Origin: Rothia santali | Lineage (GTDB): Bacteria > Actinomycetota > Actinomycetes > Actinomycetales > Micrococcaceae | Assembly: GCF_024199905.1 (NCBI RefSeq) | Contig: NZ_JANAFB010000019.1 | Location: forward strand, 1 to 62,628 | Direction: 5' to 3' | DNA: 62,628 nucleotides | Shown: piece by piece, positions 44,495-53,137 of the stretch | Position numbering within the stretch: position 1 is the stretch's first letter | How the letters are laid out: the number at the start of each line of letters is the position of its first letter | Made by a program: the position numbers and the translations under genes | The notes under the pieces: generated by a model | Database searches by the model: none | Seen by the model: only the letters and a program-made list of their open reading frames with translations | What the model was told of the DNA's origin: nothing

Positions 44495-44572
44495 CGCGTC
44501 ATGTGACGCGGGGCCGTGGGGGTGTGACGTCATGAAGCGTCGTCTGGGCCGCGACGCGTCAAAAGGGCGTCA
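44495..44572. promoter_or_regulatory. Cluster of CGTCA/TGACG half-sites
   Basis: Inverted repeat CGCGTCA-TG-TGACGCG (44495-44510), palindrome TGACGTCA (44525-44532), then CGCGTCA (44555-44561) and CGTCA (44568-44572). Six half-sites within 78 bp of the divergent ALDH/metF region suggest operators of an unidentified regulator. Confidence 0.45.
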
Positions 44573-44615
44573 TCTCTTGAGGGATCCGCCCCGCCCCGGC
44601 TTAGATGGACTCGTA

Positions 44616-44725
44616 CCTATCCAGAGCGGCCGAGAGACCTGGCTCGACGACGCCGCAGCAACCATCCTCCCCGGCACGGACCCCGTCCGCCGGCGAGGAA
44701 CGGTGCTCCCGCCAGGACCGATGGA
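44616..44725 (+). ncRNA. SAM-I (S-box) riboswitch
   Basis: The region has AGAGCGGCCGAGAGACCTGG, then GACGACGCCGCAGCAACC, and further on GGAACGGTGCTCCCGCCAGG: the kink-turn, the GCAACC element and the GGTGC element of S-box leaders, in order. CTATC (44617-44621) pairs with GATGG (44720-44724) as helix P1. It precedes metF-metE, whose products make methionine, the SAM precursor. Confidence 0.82.
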
Positions 44726-44840
44726 GTCAGTCGCGTCCAGCCTCGGCCGGAACGGCGCATCGGACTGCCGGCCCCGGGCCGGGGTCCCGCGCCGGTCCTC
44801 GCACGCATCCTCTGTCGGGCCAACCGAGAGGAGACCCGGC

Positions 44841-45914
44841 GTGCCCACCGCCCACCCGCCGCAGCGGATCCCCCCGCACGAGCACAGGGACCTGGACCGG
44901 GGCGGCCGCCCCGCCCTGTCCTTCGAGCTCTTCCCGCCGCGCAGCCAGGCGAGCGAGGAGGCGCTCCTGCGCACCCTGGACGAGCTGGCGCCCACCACGC
45001 CCGACTACGTCTCGGTCACCGCCGCCGTCGAGGGCCACCGCCGCCGGCGCAGCCTGGACCTCCTGGCCCACCTCGTCCACAACACCCAGTTCCGGCCGCT
45101 GGCCCACGTCATCGCGACCGGGCAGAGCAGCGCCCAGCTGCGGGAGCTGATCGAGGAGATCGTGGGCCTCGGCGTCCGCGGCCTGCTCGCCCTGCGCGGG
45201 GACCGGCCCGAGGGGCACGTGCTGACCGGGACCGAGCTGCCCTTCGCCCGGCACCTGGTGGAGCTGATCCGCGACGTCGAGGCCGAGCAGCGGGCGCGCC
45301 TGTGCGCCGGCCGCCTCTCGGTGGGCGTGGCCGCCTACCCGGTGCGCCACCCCGAGTCCACGACCGTGCACCAGGACATCGAGATCCTGCTGGCCAAGCA
45401 GCGGGCCGGCGCCGACTTCGCGATCACGCAGGTCTACCCGGAGCCGCGGGACTACGAGCTGCTGCTCGAGCGGGCCGCGGCCAACGGCGTCGAGATCCCG
45501 ATCGTCCCGGGCATCCTCCCGGTCACGAGCCTCAAGCGGTACCTGCGGATCTGCGAGCTGGCCGGGATCGAGGCCGACGCCGGCCTGGCCCACCGCCTCG
45601 AGACCGCCGCCGACTTCTCCGAGCGGCTCAAGGCCGGGGTCGACGCCGCGGAGCACCAGGCCCGCGCGGCCCTCGACGCCGGGGCCCCCGGCCTGCACCT
45701 CTACACCTTCAACGAGCACCCGGCAGTCCTCGAGCTCCTCGACCGGCTCGACCTGCCGGGCCCAGCGGGGGCGCACCGCGACCCCATCCGCAGCGCCCGG
45801 CCCGCCGCCGAGGCCGGCCCCGCCGGAGCCTCCCGCCCAGGCCCCGCCGGAACGCCCCGGCCCGCCGCCCACGATTTTCCCCAGAACCCGACCAACGATC
45901 AGGAGAGCATCACC
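44841..45914 (+). CDS. metF: Methylenetetrahydrofolate reductase, reads into metE without a stop
   Basis: MetF reduces methylene-THF to methyl-THF for methionine synthesis. Motifs: ALSFELFPPRSQASEEALL, SVTAAVEGHRRRR, GVRGLLALRGDRP, DFAITQVYPEPRDYELLLER and the end GLHLYTFNEHPAVLELLDRL. GTG start at 44841 with GAGGAG 8 bases before it. After the normal end of MetF (about residue 310) the frame stays open through an Ala/Pro/Gly-rich stretch of about 45 residues into metE, so a 1162-residue MetF-MetE fusion is encoded as sequenced. A TGA in the +1 frame overlaps the metE GTG (GTGA), the kind of junction a one-base indel would hide. Confidence 0.9.
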
Positions 45915-48329
45915 GTGACCGAGAACCCCACCGCCGCGACCCCGGCCACCCCGGCCGGCGTCCCCTTCCCCGCCGCGACCGTGCTGGGCTACCCCCGCAT
46001 CGGCCCGCGCCGCGAGCTGAAGAAGGCGCTCGAGCGCAGCTGGGCCGGAACCCTCGACGCCGAGGGCCTGACCGCCGAGGTCGGGGCCCTGCGCGCCGCC
46101 ACCGTCGACCGCCAGCGCGAGCTGGGCCTGACCGAGCCCGCCGCCGTCCCCGCCTCCTTCGCCCTCTACGACCAGGTCCTGGACGCGATCGTCGCGACCG
46201 GCGCCCTGCCCGCCCGCTTCTCCGACCTGGCCGGCTCCGACGGCGTGATCGACCGCGCGGCCTCCTTCGTCCTGGCCCGCGGCGACGTCGCCCGCGGCCC
46301 GCTCGAGATGACCAAGTGGTTCGACACCAACTACCACTACCTCGTCCCGGAGATCGGCCCCGAGACCCGCTTCTCCCCGAATGCCGCCGAGCTGCTGGCC
46401 CAGGCCGCCGCGGGCGAGGGCCTGCGCCCGGCCCTGGTCGGCCCCGTGACCTTCCTCCTGCTGTCCAAGGCCGAGGACTCCGCCCCCGAGGGCTTCGACC
46501 CGCTCTCCCGCCTGGACGACCTGCTGCCGGTCTACCGGGAGCTGATCTCCGAGCTCGGCCGGGCCGGGGCCACCTGGGTCCAGCTCGAGGAGCCGGCCCT
46601 GGTGGCCGACCAGGACCGCGGGGACCTCGCCGGCGTCGTCGAGTCCGCCTACCGCCGCCTGGCCGCGGACCGGGCCGAGTCCGACCCCGCGCTGTTCGTC
46701 GCGACCCCCTACGGCGACGCCGAGGACCTCCTGGCCCCCGTGGCCCGCTCGGGCGTCGAGGCCGTGCACGTGGACCTCGTCCGCGGCGGCCTCACCGCGG
46801 AGCAGACCGCGCTGTTCACCGGCGAGGGCGCGCCCGCGCTGGTGGCCGGCGTCGTGAACGGTCGCAACATCTGGCGCGCGGACCTCGACGCCGCGCTGAC
46901 CCGCCTCGAGGGGCTGCGCGACGCCGGCGCCCGGGTCAGCGTCGCGACCTCGACCTCGCTGTTCCACACCCCGCACGACCTCGAGCAGGAGACCGCCCTG
47001 CCCGAGGAGCGCCGCCGCTGGCTGGCCTTCGCCGACCAGAAGATCCGCGAGGTCGCCGTGCTGGCCCGGGGCCTGGCCGAGGGCCGCGAGGCGATCGCCG
47101 CCGAGCTCGACGACGCCCGCGCCGCGCTCGAGCAGCGCGCCGCCGCCCGCTCGACCCGCGACGCCGCGGTCCGCGAGCGCGCCGCCGCCCTCACCGAGTC
47201 GGACTGGCACCGCGAGCCCGCCGAGGAGCGCCGCGCGGCCCAGGCCGCCGACGGCGTCGCAGGCGGCCTGCCCGCGATCCCCACGACCACGATCGGCTCC
47301 TTCCCGCAGACCGCCGAGATCCGCGCGGCCCGCGCGGCCCACAAGGCCGGGCGCCTGGACGACGAGCAGTACGTGGGGCGCCTGCGCGAGGAGATCCGCG
47401 ACGTCGTCGCCCTCCAGGAGGAGCTAGGCCTGGACGTCCTGGTCCACGGCGAGCCCGAGCGCAACGACATGGTCCAGTACTTCGCCGAGAACTTCGACGG
47501 CTTCGACGTGACCGACCACGGCTGGGTCCAGTCCTACGGCTCCCGCTGCACCCGCCCCTCGATCCTGTGGGGCGACGTCTCCCGCAGCGGCGAGGGCCTG
47601 CGCGGCGAGGCCTTCACGGTGCCGTGGATCGGCTACGCGCAGTCGCTGACCGAGCGGCCCGTCAAGGGCATGCTGACCGGTCCGGTGACCATCCTGGCCT
47701 GGTCCTTCGTCCGCGAGGACCAGCCGCTGGGGGAGACCGCCGACCAGGTGGCCCTGGCCCTGCGCGACGAGGTCGCCGACCTCGAGGCCGCCGGCATCGG
47801 GATCGTCCAGGTCGACGAGCCGGCCCTGCGCGAGCTGCTGCCCCTGCGCCGCCGGGACCACGCCGACTACCTCGACTGGTCGGTGCGCTCCTTCCGCGTC
47901 GCGACCTCGGACGTGAGGCCCTCCACGCAGATCCACACCCACCTGTGCTACTCGGAGTTCGGCGAGGTCCTCTCCGCGATCGACGCCCTCGACGCCGACG
48001 TGACCAGCGTCGAGGCCGCCCGCTCCCGCATGGAGCTGCTCGACCCGCTGCAGGAGGCCGGCTTCGACCGCGGGATCGGGCCGGGCGTGTGGGACATCCA
48101 CTCCCCGCGCGTGCCGACCGTGGACGAGGTCTCGACGCTGCTGGGCGCGGCGGCCGAGGTCATCGCGCCGGACCGCCTCTGGGCCAACCCGGACTGCGGG
48201 CTGAAGACCCGCGCCTACCCCGAGACCAAGGCGGCGCTGACCCACCTGGTCGAGGCGGCGGGCCGGGTGCGCGCCGAGGTCGCGGCCCGCGGCGCCGGCG
48301 TGTCCGCCCAGGAGCCGAGCCGGGGCTAG
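45915..48329 (+). CDS. metE: Cobalamin-independent methionine synthase
   Basis: About 804 residues from GTG at 45915, chosen because CAGGAG lies 8 bases upstream and MetE proper begins soon after (VLGYPRIGPRRELKKALERS). The C-terminal domain carries the zinc ligands: HTHLCYSEF (His, Cys), with a further Cys in NPDCGLKTR and Glu in the LGLDVLVHGEPERNDMVQYF region. It transfers methyl from methyl-THF-Glu3 to homocysteine. It shares its frame with metF, so both a separate MetE and a fusion are possible. Controlled by the upstream SAM riboswitch. Confidence 0.96.
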   Translation: MTENPTAATPATPAGVPFPAATVLGYPRIGPRRELKKALERSWAGTLDAEGLTAEVGALRAATVDRQRELGLTEPAAVPASFALYDQVLDAIVATGALPARFSDLAGSDGVIDRAASFVLARGDVARGPLEMTKWFDTNYHYLVPEIGPETRFSPNAAELLAQAAAGEGLRPALVGPVTFLLLSKAEDSAPEGFDPLSRLDDLLPVYRELISELGRAGATWVQLEEPALVADQDRGDLAGVVESAYRRLAADRAESDPALFVATPYGDAEDLLAPVARSGVEAVHVDLVRGGLTAEQTALFTGEGAPALVAGVVNGRNIWRADLDAALTRLEGLRDAGARVSVATSTSLFHTPHDLEQETALPEERRRWLAFADQKIREVAVLARGLAEGREAIAAELDDARAALEQRAAARSTRDAAVRERAAALTESDWHREPAEERRAAQAADGVAGGLPAIPTTTIGSFPQTAEIRAARAAHKAGRLDDEQYVGRLREEIRDVVALQEELGLDVLVHGEPERNDMVQYFAENFDGFDVTDHGWVQSYGSRCTRPSILWGDVSRSGEGLRGEAFTVPWIGYAQSLTERPVKGMLTGPVTILAWSFVREDQPLGETADQVALALRDEVADLEAAGIGIVQVDEPALRELLPLRRRDHADYLDWSVRSFRVATSDVRPSTQIHTHLCYSEFGEVLSAIDALDADVTSVEAARSRMELLDPLQEAGFDRGIGPGVWDIHSPRVPTVDEVSTLLGAAAEVIAPDRLWANPDCGLKTRAYPETKAALTHLVEAAGRVRAEVAARGAGVSAQEPSRG

Positions 48330-48400
48330 CGGTCCCGAGCGCGCCCGCCGACGCCCCCACGGACGCCGCCGGCGGGGCGTGGCCCCTCCCCGAACCCCTC

Positions 48401-48446
48401 ACGACGCCGGGCGTGCGGCCTGCACGGGCCGCCCGCCCGGCGTCGT
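48401..48446. terminator. Terminator between metE and tetR
   Basis: ACGACGCCGGGCG pairs with CGCCCGGCGTCGT with an inner GCGGCC/GGCCGC stem, between convergent genes. Confidence 0.85.
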
Positions 48447-48476
48447 CGTGCGTCGTGGCGCGGGGCTGCGCCGTCG

Positions 48477-49115
48477 CTAGGGTCGCGCGGGGGAGGGGAC
48501 GACGTCGGGCCCCTCGTCCGGTCCGCCGCCGGGGAGGAAGCGGGTGACGTCGCGGAACAGGGCCTCGGCGTCCAGCGCCGGGTCGACCGTGAGGCGGACG
48601 AAGTAGCCGTGGAGGGTCGCCATGACCGCGCTGGCGGCGCTGCGGGCCAGGCGCTCGGCCTCCTCGCCCGGCTCGGCCTGCGCGGCCGCCCAGGGCAGCA
48701 GCGCCCGGCTCAGCAGGCTCAGCGCGCGGTCCAGGTTGCCCCGGACGAGCGCGGCGAGCTCCGGGTTCAGCGGCGCCTCGGCCCAGAACTGCAGGAACAT
48801 GCGGACCAGCCGCGGGCTGAGCAGGCGCTTGGCCACCAGGCGGGCCATCCCGCGCGGGGCGATGACGAGCCCCTCCAGCACGCCGGACTCGGCCAGGGCG
48901 CGCTCGGCCGCGCCGACGATCCCCTCCGCGGTCTGGCGCAGGATCTCGTCCTTGGAGCCGAAGTGGGAGTAGATCGAGCCGGCGGACAGCCCCGACTCCT
49001 CGATGATGTCCGCCATGGACGTCCCGGAGAAGCCCCGGCGCTCGAAGCAGGCGCGGGCGGCGTCCATGATCTGCCGGCGGCGTGCGCTCTTCGTCTCTTC
49101 GCTCAGGCGGGGCAT
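48477..49115 (-). CDS. TetR-family repressor
   Basis: 212 residues. N-terminal HTH: AARACFERRGFSGTSMADII then EESGLSAGSIYSHFGSKDEI. The rest is the helical ligand domain. ATG at 49115 follows TATCCT by 6 bases (leaderless); an in-frame GTG two codons up would overlap the -10 and is less likely. Divergent from a membrane protein gene with an AGAA-N6-TTCT repeat between them, so it probably represses that gene and itself. Confidence 0.9.
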   Translation of the reverse strand: MPRLSEETKSARRRQIMDAARACFERRGFSGTSMADIIEESGLSAGSIYSHFGSKDEILRQTAEGIVGAAERALAESGVLEGLVIAPRGMARLVAKRLLSPRLVRMFLQFWAEAPLNPELAALVRGNLDRALSLLSRALLPWAAAQAEPGEEAERLARSAASAVMATLHGYFVRLTVDPALDAEALFRDVTRFLPGGGPDEGPDVVPSPARP

Positions 49116-49121
49116 GTCCAC

Positions 49122-49127
49122 AGGATA
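49122..49127 (-). promoter_or_regulatory. -10 box of tetR (leaderless)
   Basis: TATCCT, 6 bases, then ATG at 49115. Confidence 0.5.
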
Positions 49128-49153
49128 GGGCGTCTGCTAAGCTCGGCACAAAC

Positions 49154-49167
49154 AGAACGATTATTCT
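49154..49167. promoter_or_regulatory. Candidate TetR operator
   Basis: AGAA-CGATTA-TTCT inverted repeat in the AT-rich divergent gap; it overlaps a -10-like TATTCT for the rightward gene. Confidence 0.45.
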
Positions 49168-49183
49168 TTTTGAGCAGGTGCCC

Positions 49184-50416
49184 ATGTCCGCAGCAGTCCC
49201 CGAAGCCCCCGCAGCGCCCCGGAAGCCGGGCCACGCGCCGAGCCCCTGGCCCCGGGCCGGGATCGTCGCCCTGATCGCGGCCGTCGTCGTGACGGTCATC
49301 GTGCTGGCCTTCGCGTGGCCGTCCAAGACCCAGGAGGCGCGGGACCTGCCCGTCTCCGTGGCGGGCCCGCAGGAGGCCGTCCAGGGGTTCGAGGACGCGA
49401 TCGATCAGGCGCAGCCGGGCGCCTTCGCGTTCACGGCCGCCGCGGACCGGGCCGACGCCGAGCGGCAGATCCAGGCCCAGGAGACCGTGGGCGGCATCGT
49501 CTTCGGCGAGGGCCAGGAGCCGCCGGAGGTGCTCTCCGCCTCCGCGGCCGGGAACGTGCCGAGCCAGGCCATGAACCGGATCGCCCAGCAGGTCCAGGGC
49601 CAGATCCGGGCCGGGCTGCAGGAGCAGGCGGACGGACTCCAGCAGCAGGCGCAGGAGTCCGGCGCGCAGCCCTCCCCGGAGCAGGCGCAGCAGCTGCTGG
49701 GCCTGCAGCGCGCCGCCGCCGTCACCGAGGTGGCGGTGACCGACGTCGTGCCCCTGTCCGAGGACGACCCGACCGGCGCGGGCTTCGCCGCCGCGTCCTT
49801 CCCGCTGGTCCTGGGCGGGATCATCGGCGGCGTGCTCATCAACACCCTGGTGCACGGGCTGTGGCGGCGGCTCGGGGCGGCGGTGCTCTACGCGCTGCTC
49901 GCCGGGCTGAGCCTGGACCTGATCCTGAACTCCTGGTTCGGGTTCGTCCAGGGCGGGTTCCTCGTGGACTGGATGGTCTTCACGCTCTCGGTCCTGGGCA
50001 CCTCGAGCTTCATCCTGGGCTGCACGGCGCTGATCGGGCCGCCGGGGATCGGGGTCGGCGCGGTCGTGACCATGTTCCTCGGCAACCCGCTCTCCGGGGC
50101 GCAGGTGCCGTGGCAGTTCTACCCGCACCCGTGGGGGTGGATCGGGCAGCACCTGGTGCCGGGTGCCGCGCAGCGGCTGCTGCGCACCGAGTCGTTCTTC
50201 CCCGATGCCAGCGGCGCGGAGCAGTGGTGGACGCTCATCGCGTGGTCGGCGCTGGGCCTGGTGCTGACCGTCGTCGGGTACCTCGTGCACCACCACGGGC
50301 GGACCAGCGACGCCGCGGAGGACGCGCCGACCGCCGGCGGCGGGGTCCTGGACCCCGAGGGCGACCAGGACCGGCCGGCGCCGCGGCACCGGACGCCCGG
50401 GGTGCCGGTCTCCTAA
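49184..50416 (+). CDS. ABC-2/YhgE-Pip-like membrane protein
   Basis: 410 residues. One N-terminal helix (about 25-46, GIVALIAAVVVTVIVLAFAW), an extracytoplasmic Gln-rich helical region (about 50-195, e.g. MNRIAQQVQGQIRAGLQEQA), then five helices (SFPLVLGGIIGGVLINTLVH onward). This is the layout of DUF3533/YhgE-type proteins, often paired with TetR regulators and linked to export or phage adsorption. No ATPase gene is adjacent. Substrate unknown. Confidence 0.75.
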   Translation: MSAAVPEAPAAPRKPGHAPSPWPRAGIVALIAAVVVTVIVLAFAWPSKTQEARDLPVSVAGPQEAVQGFEDAIDQAQPGAFAFTAAADRADAERQIQAQETVGGIVFGEGQEPPEVLSASAAGNVPSQAMNRIAQQVQGQIRAGLQEQADGLQQQAQESGAQPSPEQAQQLLGLQRAAAVTEVAVTDVVPLSEDDPTGAGFAAASFPLVLGGIIGGVLINTLVHGLWRRLGAAVLYALLAGLSLDLILNSWFGFVQGGFLVDWMVFTLSVLGTSSFILGCTALIGPPGIGVGAVVTMFLGNPLSGAQVPWQFYPHPWGWIGQHLVPGAAQRLLRTESFFPDASGAEQWWTLIAWSALGLVLTVVGYLVHHHGRTSDAAEDAPTAGGGVLDPEGDQDRPAPRHRTPGVPVS

Positions 50417-50533
50417 CCGCCCCGGCCCCGGGGCGCCGCGAGGCTCCGACGCGGCGAGGCGCTGGACGCGACGACGACCCGACGCTGCGCGACCCGGCGC
50501 GGTGAGGCCCCCACACGGGGCGGCCCCGGACGC

Positions 50534-50573
50534 GACGATGCCCTCCCCGCAGCTCGGCGGGGAGGGCATCGTC
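50534..50573. terminator. Bidirectional terminator
   Basis: GACGATGCCCTCCCCGC pairs with GCGGGGAGGGCATCGTC between convergent genes (membrane protein and ALDH copy 2). Confidence 0.88.
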
Positions 50574-50590
50574 ACGGGCGGCGGCGCGGT

Positions 50591-51967
50591 CTAGCCGTTG
50601 ACGCGCACGAGCCGCTCGTTGGTGAACTCCTTGAGCGCCCACTGGGCGTTCTCGCGGCCGTAGCCGGAGTTGTTGACGCCGCCGAAGGGGAACTCGGGGC
50701 CGGAGTCCATGTGGGTGTTGACGAAGGTCATGCCCGCGTTGATCCGCTCGGCGAAGCAGCGGCCGCGCTCGGCGTCGGTGGTCCAGACCGAGGCCATCAG
50801 GCCGTACTGCGTGTCGTTGGCGATCCGCAGGGCGTCCTCCTCGTCCGTGGCCTTGAAGACCATCACGGCCGGGCCGAAGAGCTCGTTGCAGCCGAGGTCG
50901 CTGTCCTCGTCGATGTCGGTCAGCAGGGCCGGGGACATGAACCAGCCCGGGCGGTCCAGCTTCTCGCCGCCGAGGTGCAGCGTCGCGCCGTCCTTCGCCG
51001 CCTGCTGCACGCGCTCGACGACCTCGTCGCGGGCGCCCTCCGAGGAGAGCGGGCCCATGTCGGTGTCCTCGGCGTCGTAGGCGCCCACGGTCACGTCCTC
51101 CACGGCCTTCTTGGTCGCGGCGACGAAGTCGTCGTAGAGGTCCTCGAGCACGATGAAGCGCTTGGGCGAGGTGCAGACCTGCCCGGCGTTGGAGATCCGC
51201 AGGGTCACCAGCTTCCGGGCCAGCGCCTCGACGTCGTCGGTGTCCAGGACGACGGCGGGGTCGTTGCCGCCCAGCTCCAGGACCGACTTCTTGAGGTACT
51301 TCGCGGCGAGGCCCGCCACGGACGCGCCCGCGGCCTCGGAGCCGGTCAGGGAGACGCCCTTGACGCGGGGGTCCTTGAGGACCTCCTCGGCATCGCTGCT
51401 GTTGAGGTACAGGTTGGTGTACACGCCCTGCGGCAGGCCCGCCTCCTCCAGGATCTCCTGGAAGGTCTGGGAGGACTTGGGGCAGATCGCGGCCTGCTTC
51501 ATCATGATCGCGTTGCCGACCATGAGGTTGGGCAGCACGAAGCGGGCGATCTGGTTGTACGGGAAGTTCCACGGCATGACGCCGAGCAGGACGCCGAGCG
51601 GGTCGTGCTTGACGTAGGTGCGGTCGGCGCCGGGGGCGTCCGGCAGCTCGGTGGGCTCGAGGAAGCCGGGGGCGTTCTCGGCGAACCAGCGGGCCGTCGT
51701 CGCGACCTTCTGGGCCTCCTTGACGCCCTGGGGCTTGGGCTTGCCCATCTCGTGGCCGACGATGTCGGCCAGCTCCTCGGCGCGGGACTCGAAGATCTCG
51801 GCCGCCCTGTTCAGGATCGCGGAGCGCTCCTCCATGGAGGTGGCCCGCCACTGCTGGAAGGCCCGGTCGGCCCGGTCGATGACGCCGGGGATCTCCTCGG
51901 CCGTGAGGGAGTCGAAGGTCTCCTCGACCTGGCCGGTGTTGGGGTTGGTCACAGCGAAAGTACTCAT
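50591..51967 (-). CDS. Succinate-semialdehyde dehydrogenase-type ALDH (copy 2)
   Basis: 458 residues. MPWNFPYNQIARFVLPNLMV, VLELGGNDPAVVLD, catalytic Cys in GQVCTSPKRFIV, and ELFGPAVMVFKA. Paralogue of the enzyme at 43023-44408. Differences cluster near the C-terminus (MDSGPEFPFGGVNNSGYG against LVTQAGLPFGGVGRSGYG), where substrate contacts lie, so the two may prefer different aldehydes. A hairpin lies in its leader. No clear operon partner. Confidence 0.88.
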   Translation of the reverse strand: MSTFAVTNPNTGQVEETFDSLTAEEIPGVIDRADRAFQQWRATSMEERSAILNRAAEIFESRAEELADIVGHEMGKPKPQGVKEAQKVATTARWFAENAPGFLEPTELPDAPGADRTYVKHDPLGVLLGVMPWNFPYNQIARFVLPNLMVGNAIMMKQAAICPKSSQTFQEILEEAGLPQGVYTNLYLNSSDAEEVLKDPRVKGVSLTGSEAAGASVAGLAAKYLKKSVLELGGNDPAVVLDTDDVEALARKLVTLRISNAGQVCTSPKRFIVLEDLYDDFVAATKKAVEDVTVGAYDAEDTDMGPLSSEGARDEVVERVQQAAKDGATLHLGGEKLDRPGWFMSPALLTDIDEDSDLGCNELFGPAVMVFKATDEEDALRIANDTQYGLMASVWTTDAERGRCFAERINAGMTFVNTHMDSGPEFPFGGVNNSGYGRENAQWALKEFTNERLVRVNG

Positions 51968-51976
51968 GACTCTACT

Positions 51977-52012
51977 GAAACCCCGCGGGACGGGCCGCGT
52001 CCAGGGGGTTTC
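51977..52012 (-). promoter_or_regulatory. Leader hairpin of ALDH copy 2
   Basis: GAAACCCC pairs with GGGGTTTC around a GC-rich loop, 10 bp before the start codon. It could hide the ribosome site. No known riboswitch class recognised. Confidence 0.4.
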
Positions 52013-52125
52013 GGTATGGGCGGACACGCGGGCGGCCGGTCGCGCGCACGACGCCGAGGTCCCGCGCCGACGTCCCGCGCGGCCACTCGCCCGGTGGACG
52101 CGATCGCCCGGCCCGCACGACGCCG

Positions 52126-53126
52126 TCACCCCGCGCGGGCCACGCGCTCCACGAGCAGGTCGACCAGCGCCGCGTTGTCCACCGCCGTCGCGACCCGCGC
52201 CGCGGGCCAGTCCGGGGCGGAGGGCATCGGCTGCCCCGGGACCGGGAACGCCGGCCAGCGCAGGGTCGCGCCGCGGGAGGGCCCGGGCGCGAGCTCGACG
52301 TCGAGCGCGTACTCCCGGAAGGACAGCAGGCCGGGGTCGGTCAGGGCCGCCACGGCGAGGGCGTCGTGCAGCCACGAGCCGGGCAGGCGGCGGACCTGCA
52401 TCGAGTAGTCGATCCAGGGGCGGGTCGTGGCGGCGAGGTGCCGGGCCAGGGGCGTGCCGATCCGCTCGATCCGGTCCAGGTCGGGGTGGGTGAGCAGCGT
52501 CGTCGTCGTGACGTCCAGGGGCAGCAGCGTGACCGGCGCGCCGCTGCGCAGCACCGCGCGGGCCGCCTCCGGGTCGACGCCGAAGTTGGTGTCCGCCCGG
52601 TAGCCGTCGACGTCGAAGACCCCGCCCATGATGGAGATCCCGGCGACGTCGCGGGCGAAGTCCGGGTAGAGGCGCAGCGCCAGGGCGAGGTTGGTCAGCG
52701 GCCCGATCGCGACCACCGCGACCTCCCCGGGCGCCCCGCACACGGCCTCGCCCAGCGCGACGGCGGCGGGCACCGCGGTGCGGGAGGCCGCGGCGGGCTC
52801 CGGGTGCCCGCCCCACAGGCGGCGGAGGGTCTCCGCCTCGCCGCGGCGGTCGAGGTGCTCCCGCCAGGGCCGCTCGGCTCCACCAGCGCCGCCTCGGCGC
52901 CGGTGCGGACCGGCACGTCCTCGCGCCCGGCGGCGCGCAGCAGCTCGCGGGCGACGCCGGCCCCCACCCGGGCGGGCGTGTTCCCGCCGACCGTGGTGAT
53001 CGCCTCGACGCGCTCGACGCCGCCCGGCAGGCCCTCCGAGCCCAGGGCCAGGGCGATCGCGAGGCCGTCGTCGACGTTGGCGCCGGGCACGCCGTTGCCG
53101 GGGTCGCAGTCGATGATCAGGCGCAT
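52126..53126 (-). pseudogene. Inosine-uridine-type nucleoside hydrolase with one frameshift
   Basis: Nucleoside hydrolases split ribonucleosides into base and ribose. N-terminal part: LIIDCDPGNGVPGANVDDGL (Ca2+-binding Asp cluster) and AITTVGGNTPARVGAGVARE to AALVEPSGP. The frame then changes near 52868-52875; adding one C in GGCCCTGG gives PWREHLDRRGEAETLRRLWG and the rest, with VVAIGPLTNLALALRLYPDF, TNFGVDPEAARAVL and SWLHDALAVAALTD (active-site His-Asp). ATG at 53126; its GAGGAG overlaps the transporter stop codon. Either a recent null allele or a base-calling error. Cotranscribed with the MHS transporter. Confidence 0.82.
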
Positions 53127-53137
53127 CGGCGGGCTCC

